Source of the DNA: Bacteriovoracaceae bacterium
GTDB lineage: Bacteria; Bdellovibrionota; Bacteriovoracia; Bacteriovoracales; Bacteriovoracaceae
Assembly: GCA_021732585.1 (NCBI GenBank)
Contig: JAKFUR010000071.1
Coordinates: 1-37,278, forward strand
DNA length: 37,278 nt
Direction of reading: 5' to 3'
Each line of letters starts with the position of its first letter. Position 1 is the stretch's first letter. Both the position numbers and the translations under genes were made by a program. Below the pieces are notes generated by a model, which was not told the DNA's origin, did not search any database, and saw only the letters and a program-made list of their open reading frames with translations. Below, piece after piece: positions 14,159 through 22,693 of the stretch.

Positions 14159-15013
14159 TTGAACGAGTAGCAGACTCATTCCAGAAACAACAATCCATAA
14201 CGACAATCCGAAAGCGAGTGGGGACCAACCCACTCGCTTAAGGTTGTCTTTATTCATTTGCAGGCCAATCAAAAAAAGCGTCATACCAAAGCCGATCTTC
14301 GCTAGCATCTGTGTGTGCGGTCTTAAGATAGCGAGCGCAGGGACGAACGTGAAGAGAGTCGAGACAGCAAGAAACACGACAATCACCCACGGCACCTGGA
14401 TTTTTTTCTTCTGCGCCGATTTGTAGAAGAGTGCGATGACGAAGCAGATGGGTACAATCCACAACGAACGCGTGAGTTTCGTGACCGTCGCAAGCTCCAG
14501 CGCTTTCTCTCCATATAGCGATGCAGCTGCGAGCACTGAGCTGGTGTCATGAATGGCCAGTGCTGCCCAAAGTCCAAATTGCTCTTGCGTGAGTTGCAAC
14601 CATTGACCGAGCGGTGGGAACACGTAGATCGCCACGGCATTAAGAATAAAAACCACACTCATACTTACGGCCATGGAAAGCGCAGAGGCATTGATAACTG
14701 GAGCCACCGCTGCCATGGCACTACCGCCACAGATCGCAGTTCCCGTCGTCATTAAGAGACTTTGTTCACGATCCACTTTAAAAACACGCGCAAGCAGATG
14801 ACCAAAAATAAATGTCCCAGCGATGCTGATCGCTGTCAGATGAGTGTGCTCAAGGGAGTTTTTTCCCAAGGTTTGCAAAGTGAGCCCGGCACCAAGTAAC
14901 GCCACACTCAGAAACAGACAACGTGAGCCCCAGATTTTTGCCAGCGCACGGTGACGGTCAGTGAGCGGAAGAGTGAGTCCTAAAATGAGACCGATCAAAA
15001 GAGCGTAATGCAT
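14153..15013 (-). CDS. yeiH: YeiH/UPF0324-family putative sulfate or sulfonate exporter
   Basis: A 286-aa protein with about ten membrane helices and the family signatures GTAICGGSAMAAVAPVI and AIHDTSSVLAAASLYG, followed by TKLTRSLWIVP. Members of this Cons_hypoth698 family are annotated as sulfate exporters, largely by genetic link to sulfur genes. It starts immediately after the tauE-like stop, so both are one unit. The pair suggests disposal of sulfite or sulfate from sulfur amino acid breakdown. It is shorter than E. coli YeiH (about 349 aa), mostly at the N-terminus. Confidence 0.87.
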   Translation of the reverse strand: MHYALLIGLILGLTLPLTDRHRALAKIWGSRCLFLSVALLGAGLTLQTLGKNSLEHTHLTAISIAGTFIFGHLLARVFKVDREQSLLMTTGTAICGGSAMAAVAPVINASALSMAVSMSVVFILNAVAIYVFPPLGQWLQLTQEQFGLWAALAIHDTSSVLAAASLYGEKALELATVTKLTRSLWIVPICFVIALFYKSAQKKKIQVPWVIVVFLAVSTLFTFVPALAILRPHTQMLAKIGFGMTLFLIGLQMNKDNLKRVGWSPLAFGLSLWIVVSGMSLLLVQL

Positions 15014-15835
15014 TTACAGCATCCACGCATGGATAAGAACTGCAATGGAGGCCATCGTCAAAACAATACCCAGCATGGTTTCAACTGTTGTCGCTTTGAT
15101 TTTTCCTGCCACCTTATTCCCAATGAGTGAGCCGCAGAAAAACGCACCACCCAGTGGCAAGGCAAGATTCCAATCCATCCGCCCCAGCTTCCAGTGTGAA
15201 AATGCAGCGGTGGCGCTGGTGAACACGATCATGAAAAGTGCTGTGGCGGTGGCCCGCCTTGCAGGCATGCGAAAAATTTTGAGCATCACGGGCGTCTTGA
15301 TAATGCCGCCACCAATCCCAAACATGCCCGCGAGTACGCCCGAGACGAGGCCAAAAAATCCAATCGCAGGAATTCCTGCACGGTAAGTGACCTCACCATT
15401 TGATCGCTCAATCACCGGTGGAATTTTATTAATGCGATCAAAAGGCCCTTCGGTCGTCAGATTGGGCTTTCCTTTAAGAATCCGCCAGCCCATGAACGCC
15501 ACCAACATGGCAAACAATGTCTCCATCGGTTGCACGGGTAAAAGCGTGCTGAGGTAAGCACCTAGGACAGCTCCCACGAGCGTAGGGATCTCCAGAGTGA
15601 TACCAGCGAAGTAATCGATGTGTTTGGCACGGGCGTTCAACATAGAAGAGAGGAGTGAGGAGGGAAGTAAGCAAAACGTAACCACGGCAATCGCTGTCGT
15701 GAGAGGCACATCAAAAATCAGCACAAGAATGGGCACCATGAATACGCCACCACCCAGACCCACGAGCGTGCCGATCATGCTGAGAAAAATACCCAAGGGA
15801 AATGCGAAGGCCCACTGAAGGAGCGTTAATGTCAT
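15014..15835 (-). CDS. TauE/SafE-family sulfite/organosulfonate exporter
   Basis: A 273-aa protein with eight or so membrane helices and the duplicated family motif: GTLVGLGGGVFMVPIL in the first half and GVLAGMFGIGGGIIKTPVML in the second. Family members export sulfite, sulfoacetate and similar anions. It is co-directional with, and directly before, the YeiH-like gene. The ATG lacks a Shine-Dalgarno; CATAAT ends 6 nt upstream of it, right after the subtilisin terminator, so it may have its own promoter and a leaderless mRNA. Confidence 0.88.
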   Translation of the reverse strand: MTLTLLQWAFAFPLGIFLSMIGTLVGLGGGVFMVPILVLIFDVPLTTAIAVVTFCLLPSSLLSSMLNARAKHIDYFAGITLEIPTLVGAVLGAYLSTLLPVQPMETLFAMLVAFMGWRILKGKPNLTTEGPFDRINKIPPVIERSNGEVTYRAGIPAIGFFGLVSGVLAGMFGIGGGIIKTPVMLKIFRMPARRATATALFMIVFTSATAAFSHWKLGRMDWNLALPLGGAFFCGSLIGNKVAGKIKATTVETMLGIVLTMASIAVLIHAWML

Positions 15836-15860
15836 ACAGTGATTATGGGAGAGAGAAGGA

Positions 15861-15891
15861 GAAAAAGAAAGGGCACCCGTGTCGGGTGCCC
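15861..15891 (-). terminator. Rho-independent terminator of the subtilisin gene
   Basis: A 9-bp perfect stem GGGCACCCG/CGGGTGCCC with a 3-nt loop is followed on the minus strand by TTTCTTTTT. It lies 10 nt after the subtilisin stop. Confidence 0.92.
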
Positions 15892-15901
15892 AAGATAATT
15901 C

Positions 15902-17200
15902 TTAGTAGCGAGAGATTTGTTCAGCGGCTTTTTGTAGATTCAGACGACCGCCAGACACGGTCTTTCCTTTGAGATCAGCAAGCGGTTCCACCGTTGAGAG
16001 CATAATTTTCTTTAATTCCGCAGCAGCTTTCGCTGGCTGAGACTTCGATAAAGCCGTGAAGGCCGGTGATGCCACGCTGTGAAGGAACGCGACCGCGCCT
16101 GCGACGTGAGGAGTGGCCATGGATGTACCGGTCAGGTTGCGAGCTTGGTTCCCTGGAACAGTTGAGAATACATCTGTGCCTGGAGCGCCTAAGTCGACAT
16201 GAGTTTTACCCCAACCTGCTTGGCGATAGATTTTGTCTTCTTTCGTCGTGTTCGTTACAGAGATGATGTAGTTCGATTCACAGCTCGTTGGTAGGTCACC
16301 CGTGGCATCGATATCCCAGGCTTGGTTGGCCGTCGCTGCTGCGGAGAGAATTCCTACTTGGCCCATGGCCTCGTAGACATCATTCCATACTTTGTACTGT
16401 GCTTCTGAACATTTGGCTCCGTCGACACCGAAACTTGAGTTTGTCGATACAACATTCGCACCTTTCTTACCACCTGATGCGAGCCAGGCTTTCTTCTGTT
16501 CAAGCACGTAGTTGTAACCGCGAAGAACAACCGCTGTGTCGCCCGAAGAAGCGGCCACTGGCATGATTTTTACGTCCCAGTTTACACCAGCGACGTGTTT
16601 GCCGTTGTTACCTTCAGCTCCGACGATGCCTGACACGTGAGTGCCGTGCATGCCGGCGGGAATTGTGCCGTTTGAGTTGTAGCCGTTCCAGCCGTTCACA
16701 TCATCGATGTAACCGTTGCCATCATTGTCTTTGCCGTCACCAGCAATCTCGCCAGCGTTGACCCAGATGTTCGCTTTCAAGTCTTCGTGATTGATGTCAG
16801 TGCCGTTATCAACAACCGCCACCACGATATCGTCACCGTCTGTGTTGTTACCGCCGGTACCAATGTCCCAAGCAGCCGCTGCACCGATTTTTTGTGGGCC
16901 CCACTGCTGTGACCAAGAAGCATCATTAGGAGTGGCGCGTGAGCGCAGTTGCATTTTGCTATTTTCCATCACGCCTTCAGCGCCGAGTTTTTCAGCGGCC
17001 GCGAGGCTTGCTGTCACACTCTTGTTGCTGTCAGAGATGAGGTAGATGCCAAGGGACGGTACCAAAGCTTCCTTCACAGTGAAGCCCGCGAGGCTGAGAG
17101 ATTTTTGATTGAGGTTTGGCATCTTAACGATCACATCAGCAGCGTGAGCAACTGAAGAGAGAAGAAGTCCTGTGGCAAGGGCGTTGCGAATGATAGACAA
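15902..17200 (-). CDS. Secreted subtilisin-like serine protease (S8)
   Basis: 432 aa with signal peptide (TGLLLSSVAHA|A), a short propeptide-like stretch (residues 21-90) and a catalytic domain. The triad is D131 (VAVVDNGTD), H185 (GMHGTHVSG) and S360 (GTSMATPHVAG), with the oxyanion Asn likely in AATANQ. An Asp/Asn-rich loop, GDGKDNDGNGYIDD, looks like a calcium site. Start is TTG with AAGGAGG 6 nt upstream; no ATG fits. The leader holds several hairpins, one with the Shine-Dalgarno in its loop. It would be exported to degrade proteins outside the cytoplasm. Confidence 0.94.
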   Translation of the reverse strand: MSIIRNALATGLLLSSVAHAADVIVKMPNLNQKSLSLAGFTVKEALVPSLGIYLISDSNKSVTASLAAAEKLGAEGVMENSKMQLRSRATPNDASWSQQWGPQKIGAAAAWDIGTGGNNTDGDDIVVAVVDNGTDINHEDLKANIWVNAGEIAGDGKDNDGNGYIDDVNGWNGYNSNGTIPAGMHGTHVSGIVGAEGNNGKHVAGVNWDVKIMPVAASSGDTAVVLRGYNYVLEQKKAWLASGGKKGANVVSTNSSFGVDGAKCSEAQYKVWNDVYEAMGQVGILSAAATANQAWDIDATGDLPTSCESNYIISVTNTTKEDKIYRQAGWGKTHVDLGAPGTDVFSTVPGNQARNLTGTSMATPHVAGAVAFLHSVASPAFTALSKSQPAKAAAELKKIMLSTVEPLADLKGKTVSGGRLNLQKAAEQISRY

Positions 17201-17201
17201 G

Positions 17202-17259
17202 CGATCCTCCTTGATCGTCTCGAGACTGCATCCTGCAGAAGCGATATCCTTTAATTATC
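17202..17259 (-). promoter_or_regulatory. Subtilisin leader: GATAAT -10 candidate and three short hairpins
   Basis: Reading the minus strand, GATAAT (17254-17259) is a possible -10 with no good -35. Then come CTGCA-GGA-TGCAG, the palindrome TCTCGAGA, and CGATC-AAGGAG-GATCG, whose loop is the Shine-Dalgarno. This could tune ribosome access. The region 17260-17366 shows nothing else I can name. Confidence 0.35.
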
Positions 17260-17366
17260 CCCAGCTCTGAGATGTGAGAAACGGGGCAGTATGTGCCTCA
17301 GATTTCAGTCTATTCAGAAGGTTATGAGATAGAATGTGAGGAGAATTTGGTGACAGGTTTTTGACT

Positions 17367-18140
17367 CTAGCGGAAAAATTTGCCGGAAAGGATTTCAATC
17401 GGAGTACGAGGAGCGAATTGAACTAGTTTTGAGGTTAGCCAGTTGAGAAATCCTGGAATCACTTCGCGCTGTTTTTTCTCAAGGCCTCTGAGTCCAATGC
17501 GTGCAACAGTTTCTGCGCTCATGGAAAAAATCTCGGCCCGCTTATCTAGATGATTGATTTCGGCTTTGCTCATGAACCCGGTTTTGGTCGGTCCAGGGCA
17601 AAGTGCCGTCACAGAAATACCGTGCGCCTTCCATTCATGATGAAGCGCCCGCGAGAATGAAAGGGCATAGGACTTAGTAGCGGCATAAACGGCGAAAGTA
17701 GGTATCGCTTGAAACGCAGCTGTGCTCGCCACATGCATAACGGCGGAGGGACGCTGCTTCAGTAAAGGAAAAAATTCAGCGGTGAGTTCAGTCAATCCAC
17801 GCACATTCAAATCGATGGTGGCGAGATTACCCGCGAGATTTTTCTCATTCAATTCGCCCCAATGACCAACACCTGCATTGTTGATGAGTGCGTCGACTGG
17901 GAATTTATTGTGCTCACACCACTCACGCACACGACGGGCCTCGCCTGCCCTAGAGAGATCGGCGGCGAGGACATGGCATTCAATTTTATATTGGGATTTA
18001 AGGCGTTGAGCGAGTTCCTCAAGACGGTTTTGATTGCGCGCGACTAACAAAAGATGAGTGTTCTTTTGTGCAAGTTGTTCTGCGAGGGCTTCGCCGATTC
18101 CGGCACTGGCCCCCGTGACAATGGCCGCTTGAAATTTCAT
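17367..18140 (-). CDS. Short-chain dehydrogenase/reductase (SDR)
   Basis: A 257-aa classical SDR: cofactor motif TGASAGIG (residues 9-16), NNAG (87-90), catalytic S139, Y152 and K156 (VASTAAF, YAATK). VARNQNRL after strand 2, with Arg at the cofactor site, favours NADP(H). A C-terminal hydrophobic stretch resembles the DltE/YqjQ-like group often linked to lipid metabolism. It overlaps the GH15 gene by 4 nt (ATGA), so both are made from one mRNA, though no shared pathway is obvious. Confidence 0.9.
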   Translation of the reverse strand: MKFQAAIVTGASAGIGEALAEQLAQKNTHLLLVARNQNRLEELAQRLKSQYKIECHVLAADLSRAGEARRVREWCEHNKFPVDALINNAGVGHWGELNEKNLAGNLATIDLNVRGLTELTAEFFPLLKQRPSAVMHVASTAAFQAIPTFAVYAATKSYALSFSRALHHEWKAHGISVTALCPGPTKTGFMSKAEINHLDKRAEIFSMSAETVARIGLRGLEKKQREVIPGFLNWLTSKLVQFAPRTPIEILSGKFFR

Positions 18141-19381
18141 AGACCCAAAGATTTCTTGGCGGCTTTACGCTCTCTCATCGCGGTGATGAAAGAAGCATGT
18201 GACCACGTCAGCTCATCAGCAGAAATATGGTAGCCCGTGTGGCGATCCCACTGTTCCGCCATGGCACCATCATTACGCGAATGAAAACGGATGCGATCCA
18301 GATACTCATCGCCGATTTTGATGTGACGAGATTTCCCAGTCGTGCGTGCTAAGCGGTAGTGGTACTCCGCCACAGCTGCTGTCGTGAGAATCCATGGGTT
18401 GCCACCATAGTAAGTGTCTTCAGGGTAACGTCCTAAAGCTGTCGCGACTGAGCCGCGTTGATTAAGCGGGTAGATGCGATTGAATGATTCTTCTAAAAGT
18501 TTCACCGAGCGTGCAAGACGAGAGTCCGTGATACGGAAATATCCGTTATCACCCACGTGCAAGAACGCCAAGATGATACAGGTATCAAGATTAGAGTGCT
18601 TGTAGTCGATGCCTTCGACGCGATCACGAGTGGTGACGAAGTGATGGTTTGTTACGAATTGATCAAGTCGATTTTCAACGAGTACCGCTTGCCATGCATA
18701 ATGTTCAGCCGCACCTTGATCATTGAACTTACGAGCGAGGGCCGCGCCTTCCAGCAACGCCTGACGAGTCACCATCAAGGTGTAAAAGTGCATGCCTTTG
18801 ATTTCTTCCCAGAGATCAAAACCAGGCTCGGTCCAGTGATGAGCGACGTATTCAAGGTCACGCTTAATGAGTGAACGCGCCGGAAGTTCTGCGAAGTAAA
18901 GTGAGCGTAAAGAAGCTGGTGTCGCGCCTTGTTTCGTCAAATGTTCAGCATGACGAACAAGGTAGAGCGCACGCAAAGCAGGCGAGTCGTTTTGTGGACG
19001 GCCCCATGGACCATTAAAGCTTGAACCATCGACGTGGTATTTCGGCTCTCCCAAATCCGTAAGAGTTGTTTGCTCTTGAATGAAGAGAGAGAAGTCTACG
19101 TACTGCTGAATGTGCTTGGCATTGATGGCCGATGGCGATTGACGCTGATCCATCATGACGACATCCATAACGAGAGCAGCATCACGCACCCAGTGGAAAA
19201 AATAATCCGGATCGCGACGTTGCGGAGATGCAATAACGGCACCCGCACGGGTTCCTTCTGGGGAGAGGTTCGCCAAAAGTTTTTGCCATGAGGCTTTCTC
19301 TTGCACAGTGAGCCAGTTTTCTAGCGTGCGAGCGTGAAGAGATGAGGAAACGAAAAGCAGACAAAGAAGGAGGGTTTTCAT
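18137..19381 (-). CDS. Secreted glucoamylase-like glycoside hydrolase, GH15
   Basis: 414 aa, with signal peptide (MKTLLLCLLFVSSSLHA). GH15 signatures are clear: GAVIASPQRRDPDYFFHWVRDAALV, FNGPWGRPQNDSPALRA, DLWEE with the likely general acid E192, YYGGNPWILTTAAVAEYHY, and AEQWD with the likely base E376. The family releases glucose from the ends of alpha-glucans. It lacks a starch-binding domain and is shorter than fungal enzymes. Start codon: no Shine-Dalgarno, but TTGCCT-N17-TAGCAT ends 6 nt before the ATG. Confidence 0.92.
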   Translation of the reverse strand: MKTLLLCLLFVSSSLHARTLENWLTVQEKASWQKLLANLSPEGTRAGAVIASPQRRDPDYFFHWVRDAALVMDVVMMDQRQSPSAINAKHIQQYVDFSLFIQEQTTLTDLGEPKYHVDGSSFNGPWGRPQNDSPALRALYLVRHAEHLTKQGATPASLRSLYFAELPARSLIKRDLEYVAHHWTEPGFDLWEEIKGMHFYTLMVTRQALLEGAALARKFNDQGAAEHYAWQAVLVENRLDQFVTNHHFVTTRDRVEGIDYKHSNLDTCIILAFLHVGDNGYFRITDSRLARSVKLLEESFNRIYPLNQRGSVATALGRYPEDTYYGGNPWILTTAAVAEYHYRLARTTGKSRHIKIGDEYLDRIRFHSRNDGAMAEQWDRHTGYHISADELTWSHASFITAMRERKAAKKSLGL

Positions 19382-19387
19382 GGCGGC

Positions 19388-19416
19388 ATGCTATGAGGGC
19401 CATAGGTAAAAGGCAA
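19388..19416 (-). promoter_or_regulatory. Candidate promoter of the GH15-SDR operon
   Basis: TTGCCT and TAGCAT, each 4 of 6 to consensus, lie 17 nt apart on the minus strand, and the -10 is 6 nt before the ATG. The mRNA would be leaderless. Confidence 0.45.
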
Positions 19417-19472
19417 TATCGCCGCACAGCGAAAAGCTAGTTTTAAAGACCGCGATACCGTAAACTTCCGGC

Positions 19473-20693
19473 ATGACTAAAATCACCGTATCCCCTGAAG
19501 ATCAGTTGCGCGAAATCCGCCGTGGCGTCCATGAAATCCTCCCTGAAGAGGAATTTCTCAAGAAACTTAAGAAGAGCTACGAGACTCAAAAGCCTCTTAA
19601 GATAAAATTTGGTGCGGATCCTTCACGTCCCGACATTCATCTAGGCCATACCGTTGTTTTGCAGAAGCTTCGTCTCTTGCAGGATTTCGGTCATGATATC
19701 TATTTCTTGATTGGTGATTACACAGCACAGATCGGTGATCCGTCTGGCAAAAATAAAACTCGTCCGATTCTTACTGAAGAAGATGTCCGTCAGAACGCAC
19801 AAACCTACAGCGAACAAGTCGGTAAGGTTCTCGATATGACCAAAACCAAAGTGGTGTTCAACCGCGATTGGCTTGGCAAATTCTCGGGCCTTGATCTGAT
19901 CCAACTCATGGCGAAGACCACCGCTGGTGCGATTCTTCAGCGCGAAGATTTCTCAAAACGTTACGGCAGTGCTGAACCGATTTATTTGCACGAGATGGTT
20001 TACCCTGTCCTGCAGGGATTCGACTCAGTCCATTTGAAAGCTGACCTTGAACTCGGTGGAACGGATCAAACCTTCAACTTGATGATGGGCCGTACGTTGC
20101 AAAACGCCTACGAGCAGCCGTCTCAATGCATTCTTACGATGCCTTTGATTGAAGGCACCGACGGTGTGAATAAAATGTCCAAGTCCATGGACAACTACAT
20201 CTCACTCACTGAGTCTGCCACCGACATGTTCGGTAAGCTCATGTCGATCTCTGATGAACTCATGAAGAAATACTGGACGCTCCTATCGCGTCGTCCGGCC
20301 GCTGAAGTGGATGCTATTATTGTTGGCTTGAAAGATGGCACACGCCATCCCATGGCGACGAAGAAAGATCTCGCTGAAGAAATCACGGGCTACTATCACG
20401 GCGCTGCTGTCGGAAAAGAAGAACGTGATAAATTCGAAGCGCGCTTCTCTAAGAAGCAAGTGCTCGATGATGTCGAAGTGGTGGAGCGCGCCGCCGGAAC
20501 CTTGGCGCTGCTCGATCTTATGCGTGAATTGAAGTTTGTTGAATCAAACGGTGAAGGTCGCCGTCTATTAAAGCAGAACGCTGTGAAGATCGATGGCAAG
20601 GCCCACGCCGCTGAGACCTATGTTCTTTCACCGGGCAGCGAGGTCATTCTTAAAGTTGGTAAACTTCGTCTCGTCAAACTTAAGGCCATCTAA
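19473..20693 (+). CDS. tyrS: Tyrosyl-tRNA synthetase
   Basis: Class I aminoacyl-tRNA synthetase of 406 aa that charges tRNA-Tyr. HLGH (residues 56-59) is the HIGH motif, KMSKS is at 234-238, and GGTDQTFN binds tyrosine. A C-terminal S4 RNA-binding domain covers about 340-406 (EGRRLLKQNAVKIDG). The sequence IKFGADPSRPDIHLGH marks the TyrZ-like branch rather than E. coli TyrS. There is no Shine-Dalgarno; TAAACT ends 6 nt before the ATG, although no good -35 accompanies it. The stop overlaps the next gene (TAATG). Confidence 0.96.
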   Translation: MTKITVSPEDQLREIRRGVHEILPEEEFLKKLKKSYETQKPLKIKFGADPSRPDIHLGHTVVLQKLRLLQDFGHDIYFLIGDYTAQIGDPSGKNKTRPILTEEDVRQNAQTYSEQVGKVLDMTKTKVVFNRDWLGKFSGLDLIQLMAKTTAGAILQREDFSKRYGSAEPIYLHEMVYPVLQGFDSVHLKADLELGGTDQTFNLMMGRTLQNAYEQPSQCILTMPLIEGTDGVNKMSKSMDNYISLTESATDMFGKLMSISDELMKKYWTLLSRRPAAEVDAIIVGLKDGTRHPMATKKDLAEEITGYYHGAAVGKEERDKFEARFSKKQVLDDVEVVERAAGTLALLDLMRELKFVESNGEGRRLLKQNAVKIDGKAHAAETYVLSPGSEVILKVGKLRLVKLKAI

Positions 20694-21769
20694 TGTCACG
20701 CCCGCTTCCACCGGCCGAGATTTGTACCGAGCGTATGATCTTGCGCAAGCACAAGATGGAAGACGCGGCAATGATGTTCCGTGAGATTGATGCCGACCGC
20801 GAACGTCTGCGCCAGTGGTTACCTTGGGTCGATCATACCAAAGTTACGGAAGATTCCAAACGTAATCTAGAAACATGCATCTCATCTTGGGATTCTGGTG
20901 ATCAATTTGATTACGGTTTCTACACCCACGCAGGAGAATTCCTTGGGCGTGGTGGATTACACGCTCTTAATTGGGCGATCCCAAAAGGTGAGTTCGGTTA
21001 TTTCATGGTCACGCGCGGTGAAGGGAAGGGCTATGTCTCTGAGGCGCTGGCCGCACTTGAGAAAGAATTTTTTGCTTTGGGTTTTGAGCGACTGGAAGTT
21101 CGTTGTGATCCGTTGAATGTGCGTTCGGCGAATGTGCCACGGCGTTTGGGTTATCGTCTGGAAGCTGTACTCGCTCGTGAGGCCCGGCAAAACGGAAAAC
21201 TCCGCGATACCATGATCTGGGCGAAGCTCAAGCACGATGCTCGTAAAAACACTCCGATGCGCCCGAGTTTTATTGGTCATTGGACTGAGCATATCGAAGA
21301 AGACAACGCAAAATACCCGAACAGTGAAGAACTCTTAGGGCATGGCGTGCGTTTAGGAAGTAAGCTTGGACTCAAAGCGATCGGCATACATTATGAAATG
21401 CTCGCTCCTGGTCGTCGTACCTCATGGCCGCATGCGGAGAGTACAGAAGAAGAGTTTGCCTTTGTACTCGAAGGTACGCCGGACGTATGGGTGGATGGAG
21501 TGCTTCATCGCTTAGTGCCGGGAGACTTTGTGGCCTTCCCCGCAGGCACGGGCATCGCTCATACGTTTATGAACAACACGCTTCATATGTGCCGACTGCT
21601 TGTGGGTGGTGAGAGCAATAAAAAAGAAAATAAGATTCACTATCCGCTGCATCCAGCTCGCATGGAAGAATGTCGTCGTGATGGCTGGGCGTGGGATGAT
21701 GTTCCCGCCCGCGAGCTAGGCACGCACGACGGGATGACAGATGAGCAACGTAAGAAACCTCAGCCGTAG
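20693..21769 (+). CDS. Fusion protein: GNAT acetyltransferase plus cupin domain
   Basis: 358 aa. Residues 1-185 are a RimJ/RimL-like GNAT domain (TERMILRKHKMEDAAMM, GEFGYFMVTRGEGKGYVSEAL with the acetyl-CoA loop, RCDPLNVRSANVPRRLGY). Residues about 190-358 are a cupin: EMLAPGRRTSWPHAES, then FVLEGTPDVWVDGVLHRLVPGDFVAFPAGTGIAHTF, with the H/E/H metal-ligand pattern. There is no stop or frameshift at the junction, so it is one protein. The GNAT half could acetylate a protein N-terminus, an amine or an antibiotic; the cupin may bind or modify a sugar-like ligand. Start overlaps the tyrS stop. The 3' end overlaps lysR by 10 nt. Confidence 0.85.
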   Translation: MSRPLPPAEICTERMILRKHKMEDAAMMFREIDADRERLRQWLPWVDHTKVTEDSKRNLETCISSWDSGDQFDYGFYTHAGEFLGRGGLHALNWAIPKGEFGYFMVTRGEGKGYVSEALAALEKEFFALGFERLEVRCDPLNVRSANVPRRLGYRLEAVLAREARQNGKLRDTMIWAKLKHDARKNTPMRPSFIGHWTEHIEEDNAKYPNSEELLGHGVRLGSKLGLKAIGIHYEMLAPGRRTSWPHAESTEEEFAFVLEGTPDVWVDGVLHRLVPGDFVAFPAGTGIAHTFMNNTLHMCRLLVGGESNKKENKIHYPLHPARMEECRRDGWAWDDVPARELGTHDGMTDEQRKKPQP

Positions 21770-22590
21770 TCCGCTTCTCTCACCGCTTGAATCAGTTTGA
21801 GGCCGGCCTGGGTTTCCCGCAGGCTTGGGCGATAAACTAAGCAGTGCTTATCTACCACAGAGTAATCACCGACTGGTGTAAGCCGAGTGCCGGCGAGGGC
21901 TCGTGCCACTCGTTCCGGCAGCAAAGCAATCCCTTCACCGGCCATCGCCAAATGTGCCGCCACTTCTAGCGAATCCGTTTCTACAAGTTCATCGGGAAAA
22001 TCTTTGAGCTTCATCTGCAACTCTTGGCTTTGGAAGATGCCGGGATGAAGAATCAGCCGGTCTTTATATTTCCCTTTTATGCAGTAGGGACGGACTTGGT
22101 CTTTGTAGAGCTCTTTAATCACCAGATCATTATGAGGTACAGGATTCACCACCAATCCAACGTCGACGCGCTTTGAAATAATGTCTTCGGCGATGTGACG
22201 GGAAGGACCGTGCTGAAGCGTCAGCCGAACAAGTGGCGCGAGTGTCTGAAGTTTGCGGTAAATCGGCGGCAAAGCAAACAGCGCAACAGAGGCATGAATG
22301 CCAAAACGAAAGCGTGCACGCAGTTCCTTATCATCCGACTCCACGGCCTGCATGAAATCCTGCCAAGACTGGCGCAAAGGAAGAGCATGAGATTTGAGCT
22401 TTTCCCCAAAAGTGGTCAATTCCATCCCTTGGCGCCCACGGCGAAAGAGGGGCTGGCCGAGGTCGCGCTCCATCTTCTTGAGCCAATGGCTTAAGGCCGG
22501 CTGACTAATACCGAGGCGTTCGGCGGCTCGGGTCATGTGATTTCGCTCAGCAAGCTCGAGAAACCATTTCAAATCTTCAGAACCAATCAT
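21760..22590 (-). CDS. LysR-type transcriptional regulator
   Basis: 276 aa. A winged HTH (residues 5-63: FLELAERNHMTRAAERLGISQPALSHWLKKMERDLGQPLFRR) is followed by an effector-binding domain (about 90-276). AAGGA is 8 nt before the ATG. The gene is divergent from a secreted protein gene, 103 nt apart start to start. LysR proteins often control the divergent neighbour, making 22694-23176 the first candidate target. Confidence 0.95.
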   Translation of the reverse strand: MIGSEDLKWFLELAERNHMTRAAERLGISQPALSHWLKKMERDLGQPLFRRGRQGMELTTFGEKLKSHALPLRQSWQDFMQAVESDDKELRARFRFGIHASVALFALPPIYRKLQTLAPLVRLTLQHGPSRHIAEDIISKRVDVGLVVNPVPHNDLVIKELYKDQVRPYCIKGKYKDRLILHPGIFQSQELQMKLKDFPDELVETDSLEVAAHLAMAGEGIALLPERVARALAGTRLTPVGDYSVVDKHCLVYRPSLRETQAGLKLIQAVREADYG

Positions 22591-22663
22591 GAAATATCCT
22601 TATTAGATCAATGTGCATCATTCATTTTATCTATTTTCTCAGAAAGGCCAGTATGCCGTCAAC

Positions 22664-22676
22664 AGGTCGTCGACCT
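22664..22676. repeat. Perfect palindrome AGGTCG-T-CGACCT in a divergent intergenic region
   Basis: A 6-1-6 inverted repeat 17 nt before the start codon of the secreted protein. It could be an operator or an mRNA hairpin just before the AGGAGA Shine-Dalgarno. A LysR T-N11-A box is not obvious here. Confidence 0.35.
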
Positions 22677-22693
22677 CAACACAGGAGAAAAAA

